In this document: positions 1 to 11,736 of the stretch, piece after piece
How positions within the stretch are numbered: position 1 is the first letter of the stretch
Layout of the letters: every line of letters starts with the position of its first letter
Assembly: GCA_963922205.1 (NCBI GenBank)
Contig: CAWUHX010000041.1
Span: forward strand, 1,533,985-1,597,984
Direction of reading: 5' to 3'
Source: Romanomermis culicivorax
Lineage: Eukaryota > Nematoda > Enoplea > Mermithida > Mermithidae
Length of the DNA: 64,000 bases
Made by a program: the position numbers and the translations under genes
Notes under the pieces: model-generated
What the model was told of the DNA's origin: nothing
Database searches by the model: none
What the model saw: only the letters and a program-made list of their open reading frames with translations

Positions 1-249
1 AACACTGGGCAACAGCGTTTTTTTGTGCACAGACATTTGTGCCAATTGGCACAAAAGGCTAAAAAAAAATTGTGCCAATGGCACAAAAATTTTTTATTCA
101 CTAGAAACACGCTGAAAAGTTCAGAAAAGTTATATGTCAAGTTTGATAAAAAGTTAACGTTCAACGCATTAATTTTTTGTAAAAATTGATTCCTACCTAT
201 TTTTCAACTGACCATGTCAGTGAGATAAGAAAAAACTGCAAGTAAATAG

Positions 250-605
250 TACACGACGACTCACAGGAATTTTTAGGGATGGCGGTGGCCACGCCAAAAT
301 TTCTCTGACGCCGGTTTTTGGGGGTTTTCATGATGAAGGGAAGAAAGAATAAGTGAAATTATGCATGGGAAAAACGCCAAAGCGAAGTTATGGAAAAAAA
401 TTTGCATAATTATTATCCTCACTTATGCAATGATGTTCCCATATTCGTCCACCTTTTCTTCTTCATCGTTCTTCAAATTATTCATTTGGAAGAGCCTCAA
501 CAGCGCTGCGCCCTTCGGGCGCAGCTGCTGTACCCTAAGCCTAAGCCTAAGGAAAATTTTAAAGGTAGGGTAAATTCGGCGGCCACTGCCACCTCTAATT
601 TACCC
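250..605 (+). mobile_element. Family-E element inserted in the minus word-C copy
   Basis: Interrupts the word-C arm (13-about 245, resuming about 605-866). It shares GGTGGCCACGCC, GGGGTTTTCATGATGAAG and GAAATTATGCATGGGAAAA with 35532-36012. It contains a hairpin CTGCGCCC-TTC-GGGCGCAG (506-524) followed by CCTAAGCCTAAGCCTAAGG. Confidence 0.7.
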
Positions 606-867
606 ACGAAATTGAATGCTGAGAAAATTCAAATAAATCTTCTCGAATTGTTCAGGAAATTCAAATTGATTCAATTTTTGACTACAAATATGAATATCTA
701 TAACAACAAAGTAAAGACCAGAGAAAATAAAGTCGAAAATTGAGTAAATTTTCTGTCGAAACATTGTACCATTACCAACGATATCGATTTTTCTATTTGA
801 ATCAATCAAACACAAAAACCAAGAATTTCACTTTTAGATCCGAATCTGACTGAATGAACAGAGAATC

Positions 868-1691
868 AGTGTATTTTTTTTTGTGCCAAAACATGGTTTT
901 TGGCACACAAAAAATTTGGAATGGCACAAAAAATTTTGAGCGCTTGTGCCAATTGGCACAAAATTTTTGGCTGATCAAACATTAAATTTCCTTGATTTTT
1001 AGACGTTTCAAGGACTGAAAATGCAAAAATTTTTCGGCGCTCCGCGCCGAATCAATGAATATAATAATACCTACTCGTAATATTTGACCCGAACGCGAAC
1101 GATTTCTCCTCGAACAATGTACCAGTATTGTTGCAGCAAACTTCATACGCTGTCAATGACTGATGAACGAAAAGAAATTTTGAATATTCTCTGTTCATTC
1201 AGTCAGATTCGGATTTAAAACTGAAAGTCTTACTTTCTGTGTTTGATTAATTCAAACAGAAAAATCGATATAATTGGTGAAATGTTCGGACCGAAAATCC
1301 ACAAAATTTTACACGTTATTTACTCTAGTATTTACATTGTTAATAAATATTATATAGATATTCGTAGTCGAAAATTGAATCAATTTGATCATCAATTATA
1401 GAGCCTAATTTTCTCGGCATTTCATTTCTTTTTGAGTCGCCGCGAACTATTTTCTTGCACAGTTTTTTCTTATCTCATTGACATGATTAGCTGAAAAATA
1501 GGTAAGGCTAGCCAGGGCTCGATTTTTACAAATTAGCCTTAATTTATGTTTTTATCAAACTTTTGGCCAAAAATCTTTCCACAGTTTTGAGTATATGTTT
1601 CTAGTAGAAATTTTTTTTTGTGCCATTGGCACAAATTTTTTTGGCCTCTTGTGCCAATTGGCACAAATGTCCGTGCACAAAAAAACGCTGC
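868..1691 (+). mobile_element. Word-C element, near full-length copy
   Basis: About 824 bp, from the internal-type end (CAGTG-polyT-GTGCCA module) to the CAGCG-type end. It contains the GC hairpin at 1035-1049 and palindromes at 944-961 and 1649-1666. Sequence from about 1185 to 1691 is inverted at 13-866, making a foldback pair. Confidence 0.75.
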
Positions 1692-2278
1692 AGAGATTAT
1701 TCAGGATTTCTTTTCATTCCTCAGTCATTGACAGCCTATAAAGTTTACTGCAACGATACCAATACACTGTTCGAAGAGAAATCGTTCGCGTTCGGGTCAA
1801 ATATACGAATAGAAAAAAACAATTTTCGTTGACCCGGCGCGAAGCGCCGAAAATTTTTTGCATTTTCAGCCCCAGAACGTCTAAAAATCAAAGAAATTTA
1901 ATGTTTGACCAGCCAAAAATTTTGTGCCAATTGGCACAAACGCTGGGCACAGTGTTTTTTTTTTGTGCCAAAACATGGTTTTTGGCACACAAAAAATTTG
2001 GAATGGCACAAAAAATTTTGAGCGTTTGTGCCAATTGGCACAAAATTTTTGGCTGGTCAAACATTAAATTTCCTTGATTTTTAGATGTTTTAGGGGCTGA
2101 AAATGCAAAAATTCTTTGGCGCTTCGCGCTCAATTAATATGATGTTTTCTATTCGTATACTTGACCCAGACGCAAATAATTTCTCTTCGAAGACTGTATT
2201 AGTATCGTTGTAGCAAACTTAATAGGCTATCAATGACTGATGAGTGAAAAGAAATTCTGAATATTCTCTGTTCATTCA
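1692..2278. repeat. Inverted pair of partial word-C elements
   Basis: Arms 1692-1938 and about 2026-2275 are inverted copies around a centre near 1983. Each carries a GC hairpin (1835-1849; degenerate at 2117-2131). Both strands translate to a peptide containing NLMFDQPKILCQLAQT, direct evidence of the palindrome. Confidence 0.8.
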
Positions 2279-2279
2279 G

Positions 2280-3110
2280 TCCACTGTTTTTTTTCCACAT
2301 TTGCACTATGTGGAAAAAAAATCTAGAATGTGGAAACAAATTTTGAGGTCTTTCCACAAATGTGGAAGAAAAATTTGGGGTTTTCATATTGAAAAGATGC
2401 ACTTTGGTGCATTTTAGGAGGTCCAAATCTCAAAATTTTCATCATCATCATCATTTATTAAGTAGCTCATCAGGCGCGGCTTTCGTCATGTCTACCTTCA
2501 TTTATCACTTAATCTATAATAGTTTCATCATCTTAAACATAGTATCTCATGTTTAAATTGGTAATCTTCAACATTTTATCATACTATTTGATGAAGATTC
2601 GCATTTTTCCTTTTGAGAAAGATCAATACGTGAAGTCTCTATGCTTTATGATGCGATTATTTCTTTGCTAACGTAAAATCAATTCAAAAGCTTCATGGAA
2701 AAATCTTTCGGAAATTTATACTCTTCTTACTCATATATTTTCGACCAAGTTCATGAGAGTTGACAAATAAATTACAGATTTTAATATTTTTCAAGTAAAA
2801 TTCTAGAAATTACGACTCTTGAACACAAAACTGGAATCTAATTCTCGAAATAAATGTTCGGAAAATTGATTTTCCAGCATCCCAGAATGTCAATATACCC
2901 AAAAAATTTTCCGGCGCTCCGCGCAGGATACATCACCATCTTTTTTGGGTTTTCACTTGTCATCATAGAGAACTTGACCATTGCTTTCTTGTGTAATTCA
3001 AGTCAATTATGCTCTTGGATAGTTTGCTAGAAAATCTGTTCAACAATGCTTGTAGATTAGGCTTTTAAGTCGAACATTTCAATTTTTTCTTCAATTTTAA
3101 TGAATTAACT
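2280..3110 (+). mobile_element. Word-D element (CCACAT/ATGTGG terminal module)
   Basis: The terminal module has the word-C layout, but with CCACAT...ATGTGG...ATGTGG...CCACAAATGTGG. The body (GCGCGGCTTTCGTCATGTCT onward) matches 23766-24697. A GC hairpin, partly decayed, lies at 2912-2926. The right boundary is approximate. Confidence 0.65.
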
Positions 3111-3164
3111 TCTCTAAAAACACCGGAAGACTTGAAAAAGCTCAAAAACAGTGCGGTGCGATAC

Positions 3165-3364
3165 ATACCTGTACTTGGGAGTGTGGGGGACCCCCCCCCA
3201 CAAACTTGGCCAACCCTGCACCCAAAATCATCCAACCCCCCCCCCCCCAGTTTGGAAAAAATTAAAAAAATTTGTCAAAAAGTGTACGTTTTTTGGCCTT
3301 TTTTGGGAAAAATTTCGACTTTTTCTACTCCCCCCCCCCCAACTGGTTGGAGGTCTTACAGGTA
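3165..3364 (-). mobile_element. CATACCTGTA-ended MITE (family B)
   Basis: Begins CATACCTGTACTTGGG and ends TCTTACAGGTATG. C- and G-homopolymer runs and the text TTTTTTGGCCTTTTTTGGG are shared with the other B copies. No convincing target duplication. It explains the proline-rich 'ORFs' here. Confidence 0.7.
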
Positions 3365-3985
3365 TGTCAGCACATTAATATATACTACGATTAATAATAC
3401 TAAAGCCACATTCTGCATCAGGACTTTCAATTGGAAGCACTGTTCCAAGCCTTATCAGTGATGGAATAAGTCCATACTGCTGAAGACGGTGGTTCAATTA
3501 ATGTTTTCAAACGTATGTTGTGCTCGATTCTTGAAATGTGCAGGAATCTGTTGGCACGACAGTCTTCAAAGTGTGACTACTCTGTACGTATAATAGTGCA
3601 TTCAAGTTGCATGATTGGGAGCTGGAAAATGGAGCTGAAATAGTAAATGTTTGTTGACTGTAAAAAACGTAAGGTGGGGGTATTATTCATTTTTGTAAGT
3701 TCTATGTGGTGAGAGTATTACACCATCCCCCTCCTTCGCAAAAAAATTGGGAGCAAACAAAAAGGTCACGGCATATTTGAAGTACTACTACCCTTAAAAT
3801 GTACCAATTTTACCCCTACCTAAATTTTCGACCTTGGGGACCTCTGCTGTTGGCCTAAAACTTTTCCACAGTTTTCAGTACGTTTCTAGTAGAAACAAAT
3901 TTTTTGTGCCACTGGCACAAATTTTTTTGGCCTCTTGTGCCAATTGGCACAAATGTCCGTGCACAAAAAAACGCTGGCTGGGCAA

Positions 3986-4583
3986 TGCTTTGTAACGAGA
4001 TCAGCTCAATTTTTTACAGTTCCTAAGATACGATTGTATTCAAAAATCTATCCGTACAGACCTGCTGTTAACATAATAATCCGGTTACTCGTCATATTCG
4101 TTTATAGGTGTGAGATCCATTGGCCCTTGATATCATCATCTTTATTCAAAAAGCTACAAATTTAACTATAAGCAATGAAGTTAGCGCTAAAATTGATAGG
4201 AATAATACTTTTAAGTCAATCCTTTGGGCACTATTACAGTAATCGTTGTTGCAAAATACTGCACTGCCTTTCAGTTCTTCTTTATGAGCCCAATAGAGTT
4301 TTATCCCCGTTTGGAAATCGCCTTCCTCACCCGTCAGCTCATGTCTCTGTTTCGAGCATCCTTTGGCTATGATGCTGTGATCTGAAAAAGAATAATTTTT
4401 ACGCCATCAGGTGAGCAAATAATATCGAAAAATCTGCACGGATACTGTCAGGTTACGGATCTTCATAGCCATTATTATACGAAATTTAGAACATAGACAA
4501 ATTCGTTTGGAGATAAATCCCTGCAACGCACGCGCGGGAATGTTTTTCGCTCAAGTTGTAGCATGCATGTCACGGAGCTATTA
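3986..4583. other. Intergenic, nothing recognised
   Basis: AT-rich sequence with only short random frames. No repeat family of this window was recognised here. Confidence 0.5.
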
Positions 4584-4828
4584 TAGTCTGTTTTTCTTGA
4601 AATGCTTCTAAATAATGAAAGCGGAAAGCAAGTAGTATTTCGGATTTTCACGATTCCCCGATAAACGAAATATCATATAGGACTGGAAATTTGTCCCCAT
4701 ACTGCCCTCGCCTTTAGCAATTTTTCGAGTGAAAAATTTTACGGTAACAGCTCTTTGTAAACGATTTTGACGACAGTACTGATTTGTGTCACTTTTCCAT
4801 TTGGAAGCATTTTATAAAAAACAGACTA
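4584..4828 (+). mobile_element. TA-flanked MITE with TAGTCTGTTTTTCTTGAAAT ends (family G), copy 1
   Basis: 245 bp between TA dinucleotides. The right end is the inverse (CAGACTA) after a GGAAGCATTTTAT stretch. Near-identical copies lie at 46829-47074 and 49620-49863. TA duplication and short size fit a Tc1/mariner-type MITE. Confidence 0.8.
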
Positions 4829-4831
4829 TAG

Positions 4832-6215
4832 GTCTTGAGGTCAAGCGACTTTTTACGGGTGTTGTCGTCGATCGCCCAAAATTGAAGGGCAAGGTCATCG
4901 AAGGCAAAAAAGTCCAATTTTTTCTCCTATAACGATCGAAAACGGTTCAAAATTAGTAATTTTTATAGGAAAACCGTGCATATGGCGCGAAGCGCCGAAG
5001 AAATCGACGTTTTAATGTTTTTGCTCAAAAATGCCAATTTTCTATCATTATTTTTCGATGTGTTTCAACTAAAAGAATGGGTTCCTACGGCTGGTGCATT
5101 CTAGTCATTGGAAAATCTTGAGAGGCCATCATATCAGCTATGACAATTTCTGTGGGTTCTTATGCCATTTTCCCCCATATTAAATTTGTCAATTTGAAAA
5201 TAAAAAAAGTGACCGCGATTGTAGGTTATTTTTTCCTCTGCCTAAGGATATGCGTTCCAAGTCTCGGTTAGAAAAAGCGACTATGGATGAACACATAAGA
5301 CACAACTCATGCATAGCTGTTCACCATGCTCACGTCAGGCTCTTTTGAACAGGATTAAATGATTTTTCATAAAAATTTTCCGGTTTAAGGCAGACAATCG
5401 GCCAAGACGCAGTATCACCCACCGTCATATTACTGGCGTATATATCTCCATGACATTCTGCAAAATAGTTTCACCGAAAGTCCCTCAAATTTGTAGGTGA
5501 GAATGAATTTTAATATTTGCTAGGTAGTGTTGCATCAAACTTAATTAAACAGCCATTTTTTCTCACGATGTGCAATTTTCTGAATTTCAGATGGGATAAT
5601 ATGCATTCATTATACCCTTTGAAATGTGGTAGTTCGATTATTGTAAAGCCGATGTTGAAGTAATCGAAAATTCAATTTTCAGTCAAACATTTCAATATGC
5701 AATTTACTATACTTGAAATCGCAACTGCGTAAAATTTCCGCTAATGAGTACTTCGGTCTCATATTTGCTATTTTCGTGTCGAAAGTAAGCATTTTTGGGA
5801 ACGCATTACAAATTATGATGTGGAAATCCCAGAAACGTATATGCCAAAGTGTAGAAAGCATAATAAATCCACATTCCTGCTTAGGATCCAATGTCCGAGA
5901 ATTCATAAGTGCAAGTCGTTGGGCGAAAATTGAACTTTTAGGAGGAGGATTTTTGACCCGTGGACTCTTTCACCCTCGAGTTCACCTATATAGAAAATTT
6001 TTCTTGTTTACCTCTGTTTTAATGATAATGGTCAGCCTGAAAATGTATAAGATGACTCAATTAACCCTCGAAAAGTTCGGGTAAAGGTTCCCACGGTTTT
6101 TCTATAATAATAGTGAACATACTAGAACGAGAGTATTACCGGATGCCTAGCAAGCTTACAAAAGTGCATAAATTTACCGTTTGGAATGCGACATTTTTTG
6201 TGATACTAAACTCAA
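4832..6215. other. Intergenic with a decayed family-L-like segment
   Basis: About 4832-5200 resembles family L (TCAAGCGACTTTTT, GC hairpin TGGCGC-GAA-GCGCCG at 4983-4997, TGACAATTTCTGTGGG). The rest, including the open frame at 5713-6084, shows no recognisable domain. Confidence 0.5.
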
Positions 6216-6368
6216 AGCCCTATTCAGAAGTAAAAAATCCTAGGATTTTTGTCGGCGACAGTGGGCGACTCTATAGAATGAATAGGCAATTTGCAGAAAG
6301 CCCAATTCAGAAAAAAGTCCTAGGTTTTTCATCGCCAGCGTTCGATGACTGCACTTCTGAATTGGGCT
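6216..6368. mobile_element. Short MITE with AGCCC..TTCAGAAGT ends (family F), copy 1
   Basis: 153 bp, TIRs AGCCCTATTCAGAAGT and inverted AGCCCAATTCAGAAGTG, with inner TCCTAGGATTTTTGTCGGCG. Flanks CAA/TAA are a near match to the TWA duplication of other copies. Confidence 0.7.
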
Positions 6369-7922
6369 TAAGTCATAATATGGGATAAACATGTTTTCTT
6401 AGTCCCGCACAGAAGCGATAATGCTCCGAATCACAGACGGTGGAATGAGTAAACTTTAGAGCGGTTTCGGAGCAATGCTTGAGTAAAATTTTGAAACGTA
6501 AACTTTATTGTATCACAGAAGGTAGAAAAAGTAAGTTCGTAGCATTTTCGGGGCAGTAAAGGAGAAAATGTAGAGCAAAAACTGTAAAATGATTGCCGAA
6601 CAAAATAGGGAAAAATCAACGGAAACCAAATGCAGAAATTAATCTAGGAGCGATCGTCGGGCATTTTTCATCGTCTCCCAACTTACTCCACCGTATCACA
6701 GAAAAAGTGGCGGAAGTACAGAGTGAGTAATTCTGCTGCGATAGGAGTAAAATTGGAGCCGAGGTGGTCGATTTTTTATGATTTTTCCGCTATTGTTCGT
6801 ACTTAGACAGTTGTTCATATGGTGACGCAGAATCCGTTCGTATATGCTGAGAACGGTCGATGACGAAAAAATGAGTTGATCATACGGCGTCAAATATAGT
6901 AAGATTCACCATGTTATCTTCATTTGCTTTTTGCTCCAAATCTACTACTGCACCGGCCATAAGTTTTGGCACATTGCTCCACATTCTCGAATTTGGCGCT
7001 TAACTTAAACAGCACTTCTCACCTCTATCGGTCAATTTCCAACAAACGCCATTGCAGTATGATTCTCCATGCATGCAATTATCCAAATCGAGTCCAAGAC
7101 ACGAGTAGCATTTGATAACTTTTTCGGATTTTACTAACTCTGAAAAGTGAACAGAAAAAGCTCATACATCAAGCGTGTCATCAACAGAGCTGAAAATATC
7201 TTACGACAGAAATTAAAGAATAAAACAAAGAATAGTAAAGAAAATCGGGTCTTCATCGTAAGAAAAAAAATTAAATGGCGAAAAAAATCGATTGATACAA
7301 GGTATGGAATCTACATACTACTGAATATGCGACTCGGTGCGGTTAAGGCCTTTTCACTATGCCAAAGTGTTTATAAAAATCTGGGTTCTCTCATTTTCAA
7401 TTTATTAACTAGTTTCTCTGGTTTGTTGGTTGGCTAAAAATATTAGAAGGTCTATCATTATACGCGCATCCGAACTTTGTCGTTTAGTAAGGGAGGAGTT
7501 TCTTAATGCGATTAATTACCAGTGCGTCTAACCTCACTAAACGATTTTGAAACCACAACACTGCTGATGAGCGTATGGACGCTAGTCTACACGAGCGGAA
7601 GCTCATACAAATTTATGCTTGGTTTACCAGGTTTTTCAACTGAGAAATTCATTACATGCAATTTTCGCTCCGTTTCGCCGTCCAAACCTCAGACTTAATC
7701 ACAATAATATAACACAAACTACAGAAGCTGCAGCCCAGCTGGGGCTTAAGACTGTTTGATAAAACTAGCCCCTGGGCTGGTAGAGCAAAAAATGTACTAT
7801 AATTGAAAGCCAATTTCAAAAAGTAACTACAATTCACTCTTATGAAACTGTATAGTCAGTCATATGGGGATATTAATAGGGCCTGTCAATAACTAGGCAC
7901 TTGGAAGTGCTCGACTCTCTTA
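6369..7922. other. Intergenic, nothing recognised
   Basis: Several 60-100 codon frames on both strands, none with a recognisable motif or codon pattern. No RNA gene seen. Confidence 0.45.
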
Positions 7923-8192
7923 GGCCCAATTCAGAAATGCAGTGGCCGATTGAATCCAAGGTATCGGTAACAGTCGCCGATTGTCGACGACAATAAAACA
8001 TCCCAGTATTTTTTTCACTTCTGAATCGGGCTTTCTGCAAATTGCCTATTCATTCCTTATAATCGCCTATTCATTCCTTAGAGTCGCCGGCTGTCACCAA
8101 TTAAATCCTAGAGATTGGCGACAGTCGCCGGTTTATTTGCTGCTAATTGTCAGCAACAAAAATCCTAGGATTTTCCACTTCTGAATAAGGCT
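7923..8192. mobile_element. Family-F MITE, copy 2
   Basis: 270 bp between TTA duplications (7920-7922, 8193-8195). Ends GGCCCAATTCAGAA and inverted AGCCTTATTCAGAAGTG. Internal duplication of TCGCCTATTCATTCCTTA. The 3-bp TWA duplication suggests a PIF/Harbinger-type MITE. Confidence 0.8.
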
Positions 8193-8838
8193 TTATCCTG
8201 ATGGACTTATCAACCAGACATCCACGGCAATAAATTCTTCGGAGTCAGAGACCAAAAATGACAAAAAAAAACTGCTTTTTGTTTTTAAAAGCATTTCAGA
8301 GGGCGTGCAGTGACATTTTTAAAGGCTCGACGGGCAGTCGAACTCCCAAATATGAGGGTTTGCCCCATAGCCCCCAAGAGCATTTATGGTGTCATTAAAG
8401 TTTTCACAAATGAATCGAAATGCAGTACTGATGATCGGTATACTGTAGGATAAGACTGAGTATTTTCTTATGTTGGTCAAGAAATAATATTAAGTGCTGA
8501 GCAAAGGCAGAAGTTCTTTGCTTATTGGTTGAAAGATTCGATACTCATTTGAGAATTACGACTCCTTTAGCACCAATATTCAATTCGTACATTTGTGGCT
8601 CGAACTTAACCGAAAAAGGTTCATTTTGCAATCGGTCTTCTATCCGCTTGATAAATCAGCCGTTTGGAAACATCAACATCCAAACCCAGAAAAGTTTTAT
8701 CGCCTAGATTAATAAGTCTAGAGGCCTCCCATGGGGTAGTGGATATGGTCGATTGGATAAGGTCACGGATTTATATAAAACTATATTGATCTAGTCTTGT
8801 ACTGTATGATATGCAAGATATAAATAGATCTTATACAG
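8193..8838. other. Intergenic, nothing recognised
   Basis: No supported gene or repeat boundary. Confidence 0.45.
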
Positions 8839-9229
8839 CATAGATGTAACGAAGCCCCGAGGGGGGTCAAGCGACTTTTTTGGGGCTGAGGGTCACCGAT
8901 CGTCCAAAACTTTAGGGAGTTCCTGAAGGAAAAAATTTTACCAAAAAAAGTCTCAACGTGGCTCAAAAAATATTAATTCTTGTCTAAAAAACCGGAAAAA
9001 TGTGTTCACGATGAAATTGACATTTTTGACCGTTTTTTGTTCAAATATGATCATTTTAATCAAAGAATTGGCACTTTTCATTTTTTACACCAAAAGTAGT
9101 GGTGTCTCTGTGGATACCATACGATTTGCCATGTGATTGGCATTTGTGGGGCATCACCACATGGCTTGCCTTATGGCCGACGATTTCTGTGGGAGGTTCC
9201 TATGGCACCACCCTTCGATTACATGTCTT
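8839..9229. mobile_element. CATAGATGTAAC-ended MITE (family L), copy with intact TSD
   Basis: 391 bp flanked by perfect TTATACAG (8831-8838, 9230-9237). The right end reads GATTACATGTC. The interior GCCCCGAGGGGGGTCAAGCG and CGATTTCTGTGGGAGGTTCC match other L copies. Confidence 0.8.
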
Positions 9230-9889
9230 TTATACAGTACATTATCCTGATCTGGTATAAGATAAGGTATCTTATTTTTTATACGGAATGTGACACAATA
9301 GAATACTTTATGTAAAACTATTACTTGAGAAGAATTGATTAAGTTCAAGCATTTCACTGACTGACGGTAACGTCAGCATCAAGTTACTCCATTCATTTTG
9401 AAATGATCGATGCAGCGATTCCATGAAAGTAAGTTCAACTCGGAAAAACTAATAAGCTTATTACCATCAATGAGTGGCAAGGACAACAGCTGGAAATTTC
9501 CTCCAATAAATTAGTTAAGTGGCCGAAATTTTCTAGAACATCACACAGACTGTCCAAATCGACAATAGATTAGCAAGATGTTTTTTCAATGATTTAGACC
9601 TTTTTCATTCTAATGAATAAATTTTGCATATTTCTACACTATAATGTTTATCGCTAGATGAAAATTGTTATCAAACTGAGCTTCTTGTTTGTTTTGGCTG
9701 CGTCTATCATTTAAAATTAAATGGACTATAGAGGCTGTGTCACGTGCCGACGAATTTCGCCCAGCGTCACGTGATTTACATCATATTTTTCCGCTATGTT
9801 TTTCACCACGTTTTGTTTGCAACAACTTACATTAATTTTACGTTTCGTTTTTATAATTTTTACATCTTTCGGATTATCGAACCCATTCC
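9230..9889. other. Intergenic, nothing recognised
   Basis: A short stretch near 9386-9415 (TTTTGAAATGATCGATGCAG) recurs at about 46158-46177, hinting at a further low-copy repeat. Confidence 0.45.
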
Positions 9890-10335
9890 TTGCTGTCCGC
9901 AGGACCCACGCTTTGACCCTTGAACCCGTTGCCCAGCGCGGAGTACTTTGAGAAGAGGATTTAGTGAGTCTTCTCAGGGGTTATTATTGTTGAGGGTATA
10001 TTTGTGGGAATCCTCCTTAAGCCAGTTTTCCCTTGAGAGTACCCTCAGTTAAGACAGCCCTTGGACCCTTAAGGTCAGGGCCAATTAGGGGATTTAGGTC
10101 GACAATCGGGTCCCCTACAGTAAGCCATTCTACGAGTGGCACCATCCCTCATTCTCAGTGAATGAGGACTAGGGATTGCCACCCCTGACCTGGCCGCATT
10201 GTCCATTATTCTACAGCTGAACCCTAGGACAAGGCCGAGGTACACCATAGGTTTTCCTGTGGTAGTACCAGCTGGGTTAGGTTCCCGAAGTAGATACCTA
10301 AGCGAGCCACCCAACAGGGTCACAGCATGCCACTT
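9890..10335. other. Unassigned GC-richer block, possible retroelement 3' remnant
   Basis: Roughly balanced base composition, sharply different from both flanks. No duplicated ends, no TIR and no other copy in the window. The minus strand has an 82-codon frame (10323-10075) of no recognised family. The texture (CCCTTGGACCCTTAAGG, CCCGAAGTAGATACCTAAGC) suggests transposon or structured RNA rather than an exon. Function unknown. Confidence 0.35.
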
Positions 10336-11021
10336 GCAGTGACATGACCATATTTTCTCTGAATATGGTATGGGTTTATACTCATCAATGTGATTGTCCT
10401 ATTTCGTTTAATGTGACATGGCCCCTATTTCTACTTAATGTGACAGCTGCAACTGCTCATGCTTTGAAACGAGTTGAGATTAGAGTAGCTGAGAGACAAA
10501 AAATTTCATATTTTTCTGCAGGTTGAAACAAATGGAAAAATTGTAACGCCCAGTTTTCTCTATACTTTTACCTCAATCAAAAACGCCTGGACTTCCAATG
10601 GTCCACGGGATGTACCGACACAATACGAAGATAAAATGATAAACGACACAACCTCACGAAAATAAACAACTCGCTGATGGCTTTCTTTAGCCTCAATGCA
10701 CAAAATAAAACGGATTCAAGCTGTAACAACCAGATTTGTGAAGCACTTTACTTTATCCAATTACGGACGTTACGGCGGACAAGAAGGGGCGCGGGGCATG
10801 GTAACTACGATAATACAACGGATGGTCGACGGTCACTTGAATGTCAACTACACAAAATTGAACGGCGCGTTCACTTGCAAATAAAAATATGACTCAGTTT
10901 AACTGCTTTCGAAAACAGCTGCTTGCAAATATAAACGAAATGAGCCTGGGAACCAAAAACTGAGAAATTACAACAATAATCACAAAATCACACTTTGCTT
11001 CTGTTTAAATACGACATTTTT

Positions 11022-11547
11022 GGCCACTCCCTGGGCGTTGCGGGAGGTTGTGCTTCTTCCGCCAATCACCGCTTCCTGCTTCACTATTCTTGCTAATTTA
11101 GTCACACCCATCTAATGCTTTCCTAGTACTGTATGCTTTTCGTGTTTTGCTTGCTTCTAAGCCACACCTTTGTGCTTCTGTGCATGCTTCCTGTATCTGT
11201 TTCTCTGTGTACACATGTTTTGTGGGACCATCGCTACCGTTGCACTTGAGACTACTGTCTGGTGGGGCTTCTACATTTTACTGTGTGCAGGCCGTCGCTA
11301 CCGTTGCACTTGAGACTACTGTCTGGCGGGGCTTCTACATTTTACTGTGTGCAGGTGTTGTTTACGATTTTTACGGGGGATTACGGTAGCCATGGAATGT
11401 GTAGTTTAGTGTACATTCTAGGAGACCAGCTGCCGTTTGTGCAAATTAATTGGGGCATCTTAATTGGGCTACTGGGGTGTGAACGGATCAAAATAAAGTA
11501 CTTCACGTAATTTTATAGGAATGTTTGGGTGTGAATTCCAGACACCC
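11022..11547. repeat. LTR-like direct repeat, copy 1
   Basis: Starts TGGCCACTCCC, ends near GTGAATTCCAGACACC. It shares GAGACT-CTGTCT, GGAATGTGT, GTGCAAATTAATTGG and GGTGTGA motifs in order with 11737-12255, at about the same spacing. AATAAA lies near the end (about 11491), and TTTAAATAC just upstream resembles a TATA box. It could be an old LTR pair with about 190 bp between copies, or a tandem duplication. Confidence 0.5.
11231..11355. repeat. Two tandem 64-bp units
   Basis: Period 64 bp, starting TCGCTACCGTTGCACTTGAG at 11231 and 11295, nearly identical. The second direct repeat (near 11990-12060) has only one unit, so the duplication is local and recent. Confidence 0.85.
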
Positions 11548-11736
11548 TTGAGAGGATAAATTATGAGAAAGAAATAATATTTAATAAATGACTATCACAT
11601 ACAGTATGCTACATATTTACAGTACTGCTTTAGCAGGTACGTTACAAAGCTTCCAAACGTGATTTGCATAAAAACGAACATGGATCAAAATCTGAATAGT
11701 TCACGCTTCTCTCTGCTTTTTATACTGCTTCCATTT

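Larger units (their letters stand above)
13..3977. mobile_element. Composite foldback cluster of TTGTGCCAATTGGCACAA elements, hAT-like ends
   Basis: Starts CAGCGTTTTTTTGTGCAC and ends with its complement, GTGCACAAAAAAACGCTGG. An 8-bp direct repeat CTGGGCAA lies at 5-12 and 3978-3985, so the cluster may have been one insertion or grown inside one. It holds alternating orientations: minus 13-866, plus 868-1691, partial minus 1692-1938, partial plus 1940-2278, then a related element with a CCACAT word (about 2280-3110), and a right terminus (about 3860-3977). No transposase frame was seen. The apparent peptides at 1829-2077 (+) and 1888-2133 (-) are near-identical because the DNA is palindromic. 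Confidence 0.75.

Noticed and set aside
1829-2133. Two similar small proteins on opposite strands
   Set aside because: The DNA is an inverted repeat of word-C elements, so both strands give similar peptides; no evidence of selection on protein.
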